Origin: Pedobacter frigiditerrae
GTDB taxonomy: Bacteria; Bacteroidota; Bacteroidia; Sphingobacteriales; Sphingobacteriaceae
DNA: 64,000 bases
Direction of reading: 5' to 3'
Assembly: GCF_032678705.1 (NCBI RefSeq)
Contig: NZ_JAVTSS010000002.1
Span: 1,798,001 to 1,862,000 of the forward strand
Below, piece after piece: positions 30,524 to 38,280 of the stretch (positions are counted from its first letter, which is position 1; every line of letters starts with the position of its first letter). The position numbers and the translations under genes are program-made. The notes under the pieces were generated by a model. It was given only the letters and a program-made list of their open reading frames with translations, searched no databases and was not told the origin of the DNA.

Positions 30524-32095
30524 TTAAAAGCCAAAAATACCACCACTTCTTGACCTAGGTTTTTTACCAGTTAGCATTCCAAAGAGACCTCTCACAATTT
30601 CTTTACCAATTTGACGGGTTATAGTAGCTCCCATTACCTGTTCTACTATACTTTTTTCGCCTGGTTTAGGTTTGCTTTCTTCTTCAACTCTTTTTTGTTC
30701 TTCAGCAGCAGCTTTAACCTCATTTTCTTCTGCTAATTTGATATTGATTCTATCTGTTAACATTTCGAATGCACTTACAGGGTCGATAGCTTTTTGGTAT
30801 TTGGTAAATAATGGGCTGCTTTGCATTAGTTTTTCACAATCAATGGCCGCCATTGGTCCCATAACAGCTCTTGGAGGAGTTAACATGGTAGCGGCAACTT
30901 CTGTGGGAATACCTTTTTCATTTAAAACAGTAACCAAAGCTTGCCCAGTTCCTAATGCAGTTAACATTTTGTCGATTTCGTAAAAATCTGATTTGGGATA
31001 AGTATTAACGGTTTTCTTTAATGCATCAACATCATTTGGTGTGAAAGCCCTTAAAGCATGTTGAACTCTGTTTCCTAATTGTGCCAAAACAGTTTCAGGA
31101 ATATCCATTGGCGATTGTGTGCAAAAGAAAACGCCAATTCCTTTAGAGCGAATTAATCTGATGATTGTATTTACTTGTTCTAAGAAAGCTTTAGGTGCAT
31201 CGTTAAATAGTAAATGTGCCTCATCAAAAAAGAAAACCAATTTTGGTTTATCTAAATCTCCAGCTTCTGGCATCGCCTGATAAATTTCTGCCAATAAGCT
31301 CAATAAAAAAGTAGAATATAAAACAGGCTGATTTTGTACATCGGCAATATTTAAAAGAGAAATGACTCCTTTACCATCAATGCGGTTAAATAAATCTTCA
31401 ATATCATAGGAAGTTTCACCGAACATTCCGCCTAAACCTTGCTGCTCAATGGCAACAATTTTTCTTAATATCGTACTTGATGTAGAGGCAGAGATAGAGC
31501 CATAACTACTTTTAATCTCTGCGGCACCAGCACCTTCAGATAAATAGCCTAATAATTTTTTTAAATCATTTAGGTCGACGATTGGCATTTTATTGTCGTC
31601 TGCATATTTAAAAATTACAGCTAAAACACCTGTTTGGGTATCGTTTAGCTCTAGAATTTTCGCTAATAAAACTGGTCCGAATTCTGTAACCGTTGCTCTC
31701 ATTTGGGCTCCGGTTTTTCCACTTAACGAATAAAGTTCAATAGGAAAACCAGTAGGAGAGAAAGGTTTGTTTAGTTGCCTACTTCGCTCTTCAATTTTAG
31801 AATTTGTAGTTCCAGCTTGATTTAAGCCAGATAAATCTCCTTTAACATCTAACATAAATACTGGCACGCCAGCATCAGAAAGTTGTTCTGCTAATAGTTG
31901 TAAGGTTCTGGTTTTTCCCGTTCCAGTTGCTCCAGCAATTAAACCGTGGCGATTCATCATTCGCAAAGGCAAATTAACTTCAGCTTCTGCTAATACTTCA
32001 CCATCTAAAATTCCTGCCCCCAAATATATCGATGCGCCTGTTGGTGCATACGAAGTTTTAATTTTTTCGGTAAATAAAGTCTTTTTATCACTCAT
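30524..32095 (-). CDS. HerA-like ATPase (DUF853/YjgR family)
   Basis: The 523-residue protein has a Walker A motif GATGTGKTRT (55-64), a Walker B KLVFFFDEAH (285-294), and an Arg/Gln-containing CTQSPMDIPETVLAQLGNRV segment (about 326-345), typical of HerA/FtsK-type P-loop ATPases of the DUF853 family. A charged linker (about 440-475) and a Gly-rich end (SRSGGIFGF) follow. DNA translocation is the usual activity of relatives, but the cellular role of this subfamily is unsettled. No nuclease partner (NurA-like) is adjacent, so I do not call it a defence gene. Confidence 0.85.
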   Translation of the reverse strand: MSDKKTLFTEKIKTSYAPTGASIYLGAGILDGEVLAEAEVNLPLRMMNRHGLIAGATGTGKTRTLQLLAEQLSDAGVPVFMLDVKGDLSGLNQAGTTNSKIEERSRQLNKPFSPTGFPIELYSLSGKTGAQMRATVTEFGPVLLAKILELNDTQTGVLAVIFKYADDNKMPIVDLNDLKKLLGYLSEGAGAAEIKSSYGSISASTSSTILRKIVAIEQQGLGGMFGETSYDIEDLFNRIDGKGVISLLNIADVQNQPVLYSTFLLSLLAEIYQAMPEAGDLDKPKLVFFFDEAHLLFNDAPKAFLEQVNTIIRLIRSKGIGVFFCTQSPMDIPETVLAQLGNRVQHALRAFTPNDVDALKKTVNTYPKSDFYEIDKMLTALGTGQALVTVLNEKGIPTEVAATMLTPPRAVMGPMAAIDCEKLMQSSPLFTKYQKAIDPVSAFEMLTDRINIKLAEENEVKAAAEEQKRVEEESKPKPGEKSIVEQVMGATITRQIGKEIVRGLFGMLTGKKPRSRSGGIFGF

Positions 32096-32151
32096 GGTAA
32101 GATGTTTTTCGACCTCAAATTAAGAAAGATATATTGGAATTGAAATAGTAT

Positions 32152-32778
32152 TTAAATTTGATTCATTCTTCTTTGAAATTCCTCGACAAATAAACTGACA
32201 TGATAACCATCAGCCAATGCATGATTTACGTGAATAGAAATTGGCATTGATTTTTTGCCATCAGTTTCTGTCATTTTGCCAAAAGAGATTTTTGGGCAAC
32301 TATCTTTAAATGAAAAACTACGAGCGTGAGATAGCGATGTGAATTTTAACCAAGGCATAGCCGAAATATGAATCACGTTTGCCCCATTTCCTTCAAGATT
32401 TAATCCTGTAGCGTTTCGAACTTGTTCTATTTCTTCTTTAGCAGCTAATTGAAATTCTTCAAAGTCTGATGAGTAGTCTATGTAAGAAAAGCCAAAAGTG
32501 TTATCGGAGCGATTAATAACTGCTGAAGCATTTACTTGGTCATATAGATAAATTTGGCCGTCTTCAATCCTTAGCCTAAAATTTTCTACAGTATTAGCAG
32601 ATGCTAAAGCTTGATGTAAATAATATAAGAAAAATCCGATGCCTTCTTTTTTACATTTATGATAAGCAATATTACAATCAATTTCTACTGCTACGCCAAA
32701 AAAAGGTTCTTCAAATTGGTTAAAGAAATTGAAGTGCTCTTTTCTGGCCCAATTTTCTAAATCAAACAGTTGTTTCAT
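32152..32778 (-). CDS. Chloramphenicol acetyltransferase-like protein
   Basis: The 208 residues follow the CAT fold (PF00302): RKEHFNFFNQFEEPFFGVAV near the start, a central FGFSYIDYSSDFEEF, ISAMPWLKFTSLSHA, and the catalytic motif NHALADGYHV near the C-terminus, where His is followed at +4 by Asp as in active enzymes. The start codon of this gene overlaps the stop of the HAD gene upstream by four bases. The natural substrate is unknown; many chromosomal CAT-like proteins do not confer resistance. It is probably co-expressed with the phosphatase. Confidence 0.85.
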   Translation of the reverse strand: MKQLFDLENWARKEHFNFFNQFEEPFFGVAVEIDCNIAYHKCKKEGIGFFLYYLHQALASANTVENFRLRIEDGQIYLYDQVNASAVINRSDNTFGFSYIDYSSDFEEFQLAAKEEIEQVRNATGLNLEGNGANVIHISAMPWLKFTSLSHARSFSFKDSCPKISFGKMTETDGKKSMPISIHVNHALADGYHVSLFVEEFQRRMNQI

Positions 32779-33467
32779 TTTTTAAGGATGTTTAAAATTT
32801 CATCTATCGATGTTATAGCAGAAAAATTCTCGTGAGCAACATTGTTTTCTACAACTTCGTGAGCCCAAGTGGTGTGATATGGAACGTGAACTGCATTTCC
32901 GCCGATTTGTAGAACTGGTAAAACATCAGATTTTAACGAATTACCAATCATTAAAAAATCTTCGGGTTTGCAATCTAAGTGTTTCAAGAGTTTAAGGTAA
33001 TCTTTCTCTTGTTTGTCGCTCATGATTTCAATATGATGAAAATATTTCTCTAAACCAGATTTTTGTAGTTTTCTTTCTTGGTCCAATAAATCACCTTTGG
33101 TAGCCACAACTAAGCGATATTCTCCTTTTAAAGCTTCTAAAACGGTTTCAACTCCCTCTAATAATTCAATTGGTTTATTCAGTTGTTCTTTGCCAAATTC
33201 TATCGCCTTGCTAATCATTTCTAAACTTGCCGTTCCTTCAGTAACTTCTAAAATGGTTTCTATCATCGAAAGCATGAAACCTTTAATGCCGTAACCATAT
33301 AAAGGAAGATTTCTTATTTCTATTTTAAAGAGTTCTGCAGCAACGCTGTGTAATGGGAGGTAATCTTCTAATAAGGCGCAAAATTTATCTTCTGCTTCTC
33401 TGAAATAGGGTTCGTTTACCCATAAGGTATCATCGGCATCAAATGCGATAACTTTGATATTATTCAT
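32775..33467 (-). CDS. HAD-family hydrolase
   Basis: The 230 residues carry the four HAD motifs: IAFDADDTLW (nucleophile Asp, 8-17), VVATKGD (motif II, about 119-125), a Lys in the third motif region (EKDYLKLLKHL) and MIGNSLKSDVLP (motif IV, about 172-183). A helical cap lies between motifs I and II. It is a small-molecule phosphatase of unknown substrate. It overlaps the CAT-like gene by four bases (ATGA-type junction), so the two form an operon. Confidence 0.85.
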   Translation of the reverse strand: MNNIKVIAFDADDTLWVNEPYFREAEDKFCALLEDYLPLHSVAAELFKIEIRNLPLYGYGIKGFMLSMIETILEVTEGTASLEMISKAIEFGKEQLNKPIELLEGVETVLEALKGEYRLVVATKGDLLDQERKLQKSGLEKYFHHIEIMSDKQEKDYLKLLKHLDCKPEDFLMIGNSLKSDVLPVLQIGGNAVHVPYHTTWAHEVVENNVAHENFSAITSIDEILNILKK

Positions 33468-33567
33468 TTTCGATGTTGTTTTGGAGGAAGTAAAAATAGC
33501 TAAATTGTTTAAACGTTAAGCTGGTAATTTTTTGAAAATGAAAGACAGTTTTAATCGGCAAGGATAG

Positions 33568-33633
33568 CCCTGCTGTACACTTTACTTCCCCCAAAGAAGA
33601 TTTGGGCTTCGTGTTCGTTCCCATCAGGTTTAA
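33568..33633. repeat. Mosaic dispersed repeat, copy F (divergent)
   Basis: The order 'ccctgctgt', 'actttactt', a short CCCAAAGAAGATTTGGG hairpin, 'gtgttcgttcc' and 'atcaggttta' follows the family pattern in forward orientation. It lies in the spacer between the HAD gene and the four-helix membrane protein. Confidence 0.5.
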
Positions 33634-33702
33634 TATTTAAAGGTAGTGCAGCAAACACGGGTTGCTGGGTGCTAAATAGTATGAACTTAAATTTCAAAAA
33701 GG

Positions 33703-34119
33703 TTAAATGCAAGGTGTGAATAAGAAAATCTTAATCAGAACTGGGGCAGCAAATAGGAGAGTTCCTAGAATAAATAAAGCAGTTAAAATATTCACCATTT
33801 TATTTTTAATTCTCAAAAAGATGAATTGTTCAATAGTTCTGCCCAGCCAAAAAAGAGAAATACCTAGTAAAAATGCATTGCCCAATTTACTGCTCAATAA
33901 CTCTCTAGGAAAAACAAAACAGACTAGCGCAATTCCGAAAAATATATAAATCAACCTAAGATTGGCGATTTGAATAATGGCTTTATTGGGTGCCTTTAAT
34001 TTCTGCAAATCATTTTTCCAATCGAATAGTCTCCAAAAGTAAATGTGAAAAATGGCAAAGCCGATGGAATAAATCCCGCCTAGGTAAATTAAGTATTTTA
34101 CTGTTGAATAGGTGAACAT
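33703..34119 (-). CDS. Four-helix membrane protein, unknown
   Basis: I do not recognise the family. The 138 residues contain four hydrophobic segments: YLIYLGGIYSIGFAIFHIYF (about 9-29), LIYIFFGIALVCFVF (about 55-70), LGNAFLLGISLFWLGRTI (about 78-96) and NILTALFILGTLLFAAPVLI (about 109-129). A short cytosolic loop (DWKNDLQKLK) follows helix 1. It stands alone between repeat-filled spacers. Confidence 0.6.
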   Translation of the reverse strand: MFTYSTVKYLIYLGGIYSIGFAIFHIYFWRLFDWKNDLQKLKAPNKAIIQIANLRLIYIFFGIALVCFVFPRELLSSKLGNAFLLGISLFWLGRTIEQFIFLRIKNKMVNILTALFILGTLLFAAPVLIKIFLFTPCI

Positions 34120-34179
34120 TTAGCTAATATACATCCAATTTTGGTTTTCTTGAGCTGTCTTATTTAACTAAACGCGACA

Positions 34180-34301
34180 TACGTGAATGCCGTCTTCGAA
34201 TACGCTCAGACTGACAAATGTGGAATTGGCGGGGCAGAACTTAAATAGTTGTAAAGGTTTTGCTTTTCAACCTCACCCTAACCCTCTCCTTGAGGAGAGG
34301 G
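34180..34301. repeat. Dispersed repeats upstream of the M42 gene end
   Basis: 'cttcgaatacgctcagactgacaa' (about 34192-34216) is a degenerate CTTCGACTACGCTCAGG-type repeat. It is followed by 'gcagaacttaaat' and 'ttgcttttcaa', the right flank of the mosaic family. CCCTCTCC (34282-34289) and GGAGAGGG (34294-34301) then form a perfect hairpin, a very common intergenic repeat. Confidence 0.55.
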
Positions 34302-34311
34302 AGTTTATGTT

Positions 34312-34346
34312 ACAAAAAAAAGGTCGAGGGGAAAACCCTCAACCTT
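34312..34346 (-). terminator. Word-like dyad acting as terminator of the M42 gene
   Basis: Read on the minus strand, AAGGTTGAGGG pairs with CCCTCGACCTT (10 of 11) around a short loop and is followed by seven or more T bases. It lies about 25 bases after the M42 stop. It shows that at least one of the word-like dyads has the form of a real intrinsic terminator. Confidence 0.65.
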
Positions 34347-34369
34347 CTACCTTAAAGCCCTTAACCTTT

Positions 34370-35488
34370 TTAAGAGAACTCCCTAAAATCTTGGTCGGCT
34401 TTTATGTTCAATAAACTTTCGTAAATCAAGCTGATTACATTATCTACGTCTTCTTTATGTACCATTTCTACTGTGGTGTGCATATAACGCAGAGGTAATG
34501 AAATTAATGCAGATGGAACGCCACCATTTGAATACGCAAAAGCATCGGTATCTGTTCCAGTAGAACGTGAAGAGGCTTGGCGTTGGAAAGGAATTTCGTT
34601 TTTCTCTGCTGTTTTAATTAACAACTTATTCAAATTGGTTTGTACTGCAGGTGCATAAGAAACGACTGGTCCTTTACCTGCAGATAAATCACCTTGTGTA
34701 ATTTTGTTAATCATTGGAGTTGTGGTGTCGTGCGTAACATCTGTTACAATTGCCACATTTGGCTTAATGCGTTGCGCAATCATTTCTGCTCCACGTAAAC
34801 CAATTTCTTCTTGCACTGAGTTAACAATATATAAGCCAAATGGAAGTTTTTTCTTATTTTCTTTTAATAAACGAGCTACTTCGGCAATCATGAAACCACC
34901 AACACGATTGTCTAAAGCCCTACCTACATAATAACGGTCGTTTAAAATCATAAATTCATCTTCATAAGTTATTACACAACCAACATGGATTCCTAGTTTT
35001 TCTACCTCATCTTTAGTTGTACAACCACAATCTAAAAAGATGTTTTTTAATTCAGGCGCTTGCTCTTTATCACCGTGACGAGTATGTATAGCTGGCCAAC
35101 CAAATACAGCTTTAACTAAACCTTTTTCGGTGTGGATGTTTACGCGTTTAGAAGGTGCAATTTGATGGTCTGAACCACCATTGCGAATAACATAAATTAA
35201 GCCATCGCTGGTAATGTAGTTAACATACCAAGAAATTTCATCAGCATGTGCTTCTATCACAACTTTATAAGCAGCTTTTGGGTTAATTACGCCAACAGCT
35301 GTACCATAGTTGTCTATGAAATGTTCATCTATGTATGGTTTTAAATAATCTAACCAAAGTTTTTGACCTTCCCACTCATAACCGGTTGGAGCAGGGTTGT
35401 TTATATATTTTTCTAAAAATTGTATAGATTTTTTAGTTACTACAGGAACGTGTTTTTTCTTGTTTTCTTCTTCTTTCTTCTTTGCCAT
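34370..35488 (-). CDS. M42-family metallo-aminopeptidase
   Basis: The 372-residue protein matches the M42 family (tetrahedral aminopeptidases, often mislabelled endoglucanase). Metal and catalytic motifs in order: IEAHADEISW (about 75-84), RALDNRVGGFM (about 190-200), the catalytic pair in SVQEEIGLRGAEM (about 219-231), TDVTHDTTTP (about 245-254) and a late STGTDTDAFA segment plus MHTTVEMVH. Its Lys-rich start (MAKKKEEENKKKH) is unusual. It probably trims short peptides in the cytosol. Confidence 0.9.
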   Translation of the reverse strand: MAKKKEEENKKKHVPVVTKKSIQFLEKYINNPAPTGYEWEGQKLWLDYLKPYIDEHFIDNYGTAVGVINPKAAYKVVIEAHADEISWYVNYITSDGLIYVIRNGGSDHQIAPSKRVNIHTEKGLVKAVFGWPAIHTRHGDKEQAPELKNIFLDCGCTTKDEVEKLGIHVGCVITYEDEFMILNDRYYVGRALDNRVGGFMIAEVARLLKENKKKLPFGLYIVNSVQEEIGLRGAEMIAQRIKPNVAIVTDVTHDTTTPMINKITQGDLSAGKGPVVSYAPAVQTNLNKLLIKTAEKNEIPFQRQASSRSTGTDTDAFAYSNGGVPSALISLPLRYMHTTVEMVHKEDVDNVISLIYESLLNIKADQDFREFS

Positions 35489-35513
35489 ATTTATGTGATT
35501 ACACAGATTTTTG

Positions 35514-35933
35514 TTAGTCTTCGTAATTAATTATTAATTCCATAATTACAAAATCGAACCCATCTGCAGTGTAAGTTTTATCTGTTTCGTGGAAACCAAA
35601 TTTAGTATAAAATTCTTTCGCATTTACCCTTGCATTGCACCAAAGTTTTGTCAGTTTTTGCACTTTACAAAATTCAATTAGATATTCCATCAATTGTTTG
35701 CCTAAACCTTGATTTTGCGCTTCTGGCAAAACAGCTAGTTTTCTGAATTGGCCAACATCTCCCTTTGTAAATAAAGAGACAACACCAGTCAATTCATAGT
35801 CTACATAAATGCCGAAATGGGTTCCCTCAAAATCATTTTCCAGTTTAACAAATTCATAGGGATGTTCTGGATACATGGCAATGTGCCTAATGCGCCAAGT
35901 TAACGCAGGGAATATTTGTTCTACTACAGCCAT
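35514..35933 (-). CDS. GNAT-family N-acetyltransferase
   Basis: The 139 residues hold a single GNAT domain, with the acetyl-CoA-binding motif A RKLAVLPEAQNQGLGKQLME (about 83-102), followed by the typical FCKVQKLTKLWCNARVNAKE and FYTKFGFHETDK strand-helix. It follows the beta-subunit gene in the same direction. The acceptor is unknown. Confidence 0.85.
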   Translation of the reverse strand: MAVVEQIFPALTWRIRHIAMYPEHPYEFVKLENDFEGTHFGIYVDYELTGVVSLFTKGDVGQFRKLAVLPEAQNQGLGKQLMEYLIEFCKVQKLTKLWCNARVNAKEFYTKFGFHETDKTYTADGFDFVIMELIINYED

Positions 35934-35941
35934 TTTTATTT

Positions 35942-36008
35942 ATGTGAAATGTAAGAGGTAAGATGGAAAATGTAGAAAACCACACATCTTCCATTTTACA
36001 TTTGCCAT
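35942..36008. repeat. Imperfect word-like dyad before the GNAT gene
   Basis: Left words 'gaaatgtaagaggtaagatgg' type and right words 'catcttccattttacatttgcc' type are reverse-complementary with several mismatches. It fills the 82-base spacer between the carboxyltransferase and GNAT genes. No clear T-run is present. Confidence 0.4.
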
Positions 36009-36015
36009 CCTCCAT

Positions 36016-37557
36016 TTATAATGGAATGTTTCCGTGTTTTTTTCTAGGGTTATTAACTACTTTATTTTCTAGCATTTTAAATGCTTTAATTAATTTTATG
36101 CGAGTTTGAGATGGCTCGATAACTTCATCAACAAAGCCACGTTCGGCAGCACGATAAGGATTTGCAAAAATATCTGAATATAATTTTTCCTTCTCAATCC
36201 ATTTTTCTTGAGGATTTTCGGCAGCTGTGATTTCTCTTTTGAAGATGATTTCTGCTGCGCCTTTTGCTCCCATAACGGCAATTTCTGCAGTTGGCCAAGC
36301 ATAATTCATATCTGCACCAATGTGTTTGCTATTCATAACGTCATAAGCGCCACCATAAGCTTTACGGGTTATCACAGTTATACGAGGAACCGTAGCTTCG
36401 CTAAAAGCATACAATAATTTTGCACCATTGGTGATAATTCCATTCCACTCTTGGTCGGTGCCAGGTAAAAATCCAGGAACATCTTCCAATACTAATAGAG
36501 GAATGTTAAAGCAATCGCAGAAGCGAACAAAACGAGCTGCTTTAGTGGAAGAGTTACTGTCTAAAACTCCAGCTAAATAAGCAGGTTGATTGGCCACGAT
36601 TCCTAAACTTTTTCCAGCTAAGCGAGCAAAGCCTACAACAATGTTTTCTGCGTAGTCTTTATGTACTTCTAAAAAGCTATCTGTATCAGCAACTGCTGAA
36701 ATAATTTCACGAACATCATAAGGTTGTGTTGCATTCTGTGGTAACAACTCGTTTAATGCAGGGAGACTTTCATCTGCAACTTCATAAGCTAGACTTGCTG
36801 GGGTTTCCTCGCAATTTTGAGGCATATAACTCAACAATTTTTTAACATGACTTATCGCTTCCAATTCGTTTGCACATGCAAAATGTGTAACACCAGATTT
36901 TGTTGCATGAGTTACCGCACCACCTAATTCTTCAGAATTTACCTCTTCATGTGTAACTGTTTTAACCACATTTGGCCCAGTAACAAACATATAAGATGTG
37001 TTTTCTACCATTAGGATAAAATCTGTAATTGCTGGAGAATAAACAGCCCCACCAGCACAAGGGCCCATAATGGCCGAGAGCTGTGGAATTACTCCCGAAG
37101 CTTGAACGTTGCGATAAAAAATATCGGCATAACCACCTAAAGAAACAACGCCTTCTTGAATTCTTGCTCCGCCGCTATCATTTAAACCAATTAAAGGTGC
37201 TCCGTTTTTAGTGGCCATCTCCATTATCTTGCAAATTTTTTCGGCATGCGTTTCTGAAAGTGAACCTCCAAAAACTGTGAAGTCTTGAGAAAAAACATAG
37301 GTTAATCTGCCATTGATAGTCCCATAACCTGTAACCACCCCATCACCCAAATATTTCTCTGTTTCCATTCCAAAATCGGTACTACGGTGAGTAACCAACA
37401 TTCCAATTTCTTCGAAACTTCCTTCATCCATTAAAAAATGAATACGTTCCCTAGCGGTTAACTTTCCTTTTTTATGTTGGCTATCAATACGAGCCTGACC
37501 ACCGCCAAGGTGAGCCTTTTGTATTTTATCCTGTAAGATTTCAATCTTATTTTTCAT
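36016..37557 (-). CDS. Acyl-CoA carboxylase carboxyltransferase (beta) subunit
   Basis: The 513-residue protein is the carboxyltransferase part of a biotin-dependent carboxylase, of the propionyl-CoA carboxylase beta/methylmalonyl-CoA decarboxylase alpha type. It has two crotonase-like halves: an N-terminal one with MGPCAGGAVYSPAITDF (about 164-180) and GGAVTHATKSGVTHF, and a C-terminal one with PGFLPGTDQEWNGII (about 357-371) and TRKAYGGAYDVMNSKHIGAD. No biotin carboxylase or biotin-carrier gene is in the window, so the direction (carboxylation or decarboxylation) cannot be fixed. A long palindrome lies just upstream. Confidence 0.9.
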   Translation of the reverse strand: MKNKIEILQDKIQKAHLGGGQARIDSQHKKGKLTARERIHFLMDEGSFEEIGMLVTHRSTDFGMETEKYLGDGVVTGYGTINGRLTYVFSQDFTVFGGSLSETHAEKICKIMEMATKNGAPLIGLNDSGGARIQEGVVSLGGYADIFYRNVQASGVIPQLSAIMGPCAGGAVYSPAITDFILMVENTSYMFVTGPNVVKTVTHEEVNSEELGGAVTHATKSGVTHFACANELEAISHVKKLLSYMPQNCEETPASLAYEVADESLPALNELLPQNATQPYDVREIISAVADTDSFLEVHKDYAENIVVGFARLAGKSLGIVANQPAYLAGVLDSNSSTKAARFVRFCDCFNIPLLVLEDVPGFLPGTDQEWNGIITNGAKLLYAFSEATVPRITVITRKAYGGAYDVMNSKHIGADMNYAWPTAEIAVMGAKGAAEIIFKREITAAENPQEKWIEKEKLYSDIFANPYRAAERGFVDEVIEPSQTRIKLIKAFKMLENKVVNNPRKKHGNIPL

Positions 37558-37584
37558 TGGAATATAATTTTGTTTTTTTCGGTA

Positions 37585-37646
37585 ATGAAGCTATCATGAG
37601 CATATTAATTAAATTTTTGCGAACTGTATGCTCATGATGGTTTCAT
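37585..37646. repeat. 20-base inverted repeat between divergent genes
   Basis: Arms 37585-37604 and 37627-37646 are reverse complements at 17 of 20 positions, with the core ATCATGAGCATA perfect in both. The loop is 22 bases. It lies 28 bases from the carboxyltransferase start and about 200 bases from the start of the SulP operon. It could be an operator, or a leader hairpin in the carboxyltransferase mRNA. Confidence 0.6.
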
Positions 37647-37788
37647 CTCAAAATTCAATAAAATTTAATGCACTCAAATTACAATTATTAGCTTGGCTTT
37701 TATGCAGAGATTTTCATTTTTATATATTTGGTAGCGAGTTATTTTTGTAAAAATCTCGTTTTAAATTACATTTTAATTACTTATTTAT

Positions 37789-37820
37789 TTGATAATCTCA
37801 TTCTTTTGGAGCTATTTTTG
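37789..37820 (+). promoter_or_regulatory. Likely promoter of the SulP-carbonic anhydrase operon
   Basis: TTG at 37789-37791 and TATTTTTG at 37813-37820 are separated by 21 bases, close to the consensus. Transcription would start about 25 bases before the small-protein ATG at 37852. Confidence 0.5.
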
Positions 37821-37851
37821 AAGCAACCGAACAAAAAATTGTAAATGATTT

Positions 37852-38190
37852 ATGTTTCTTAGAAAATACCGTGTGCTCATAGTAATTGCCTTTATGGGCA
37901 TCTTTACTGCAAAGATGGTAATTTCTGGTGCACCTGTTTTTTTCGCCCATCTAGATAAATGTTTGATGAACGCTGTTATTATGCAGCTTGAAGCAGAAAA
38001 CAATGGCGAAGATTCTGGTAAAGGCAATATTAAATTTGCAGACCATAAATTAATGATTCATCATTACGATTTAACTTATGTGCCCTTGTTGATAAATCAA
38101 GGCATCACAAATAGTTTTATAGATCATTCTCGGCGATATGTAGACCCTTATCACCCTTCTGTACCAACACCACCACCAAACTTTTCATAA
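37852..38190 (+). CDS. Small membrane-anchored protein heading the SulP operon
   Basis: I do not recognise a named domain. The 112 residues begin with one hydrophobic helix or uncleaved signal (RVLIVIAFMGIFTAKMVISG, about 7-26). The soluble part is rich in His and Asp (ADHKLMIHHYDL; DHSRRYVDPYHP) and ends in a Pro-rich tail (PSVPTPPPNFS). It precedes the SulP gene by 90 bases in the same direction. The His/Asp content could suit metal binding, but that is a guess. Confidence 0.65.
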   Translation: MFLRKYRVLIVIAFMGIFTAKMVISGAPVFFAHLDKCLMNAVIMQLEAENNGEDSGKGNIKFADHKLMIHHYDLTYVPLLINQGITNSFIDHSRRYVDPYHPSVPTPPPNFS

Positions 38191-38280
38191 TTTTTATTAT
38201 TGTCGCTTTGTTATGCAAAATTAATTTTCGCATAGCGATGCCTTGTATTTAAAATTTATAAAAAATTTAACGCGTGAGTT

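Noticed and set aside
30524..32095. HerA-type defence gene
   Set aside because: No nuclease, SIR2 or other defence partner is adjacent, and the DUF853 family is widespread in ordinary genomes.
32152..32778. Chloramphenicol resistance gene
   Set aside because: The fold and catalytic His are present, but chromosomal CAT-like proteins vary in substrate and the context is a HAD operon; resistance cannot be claimed.
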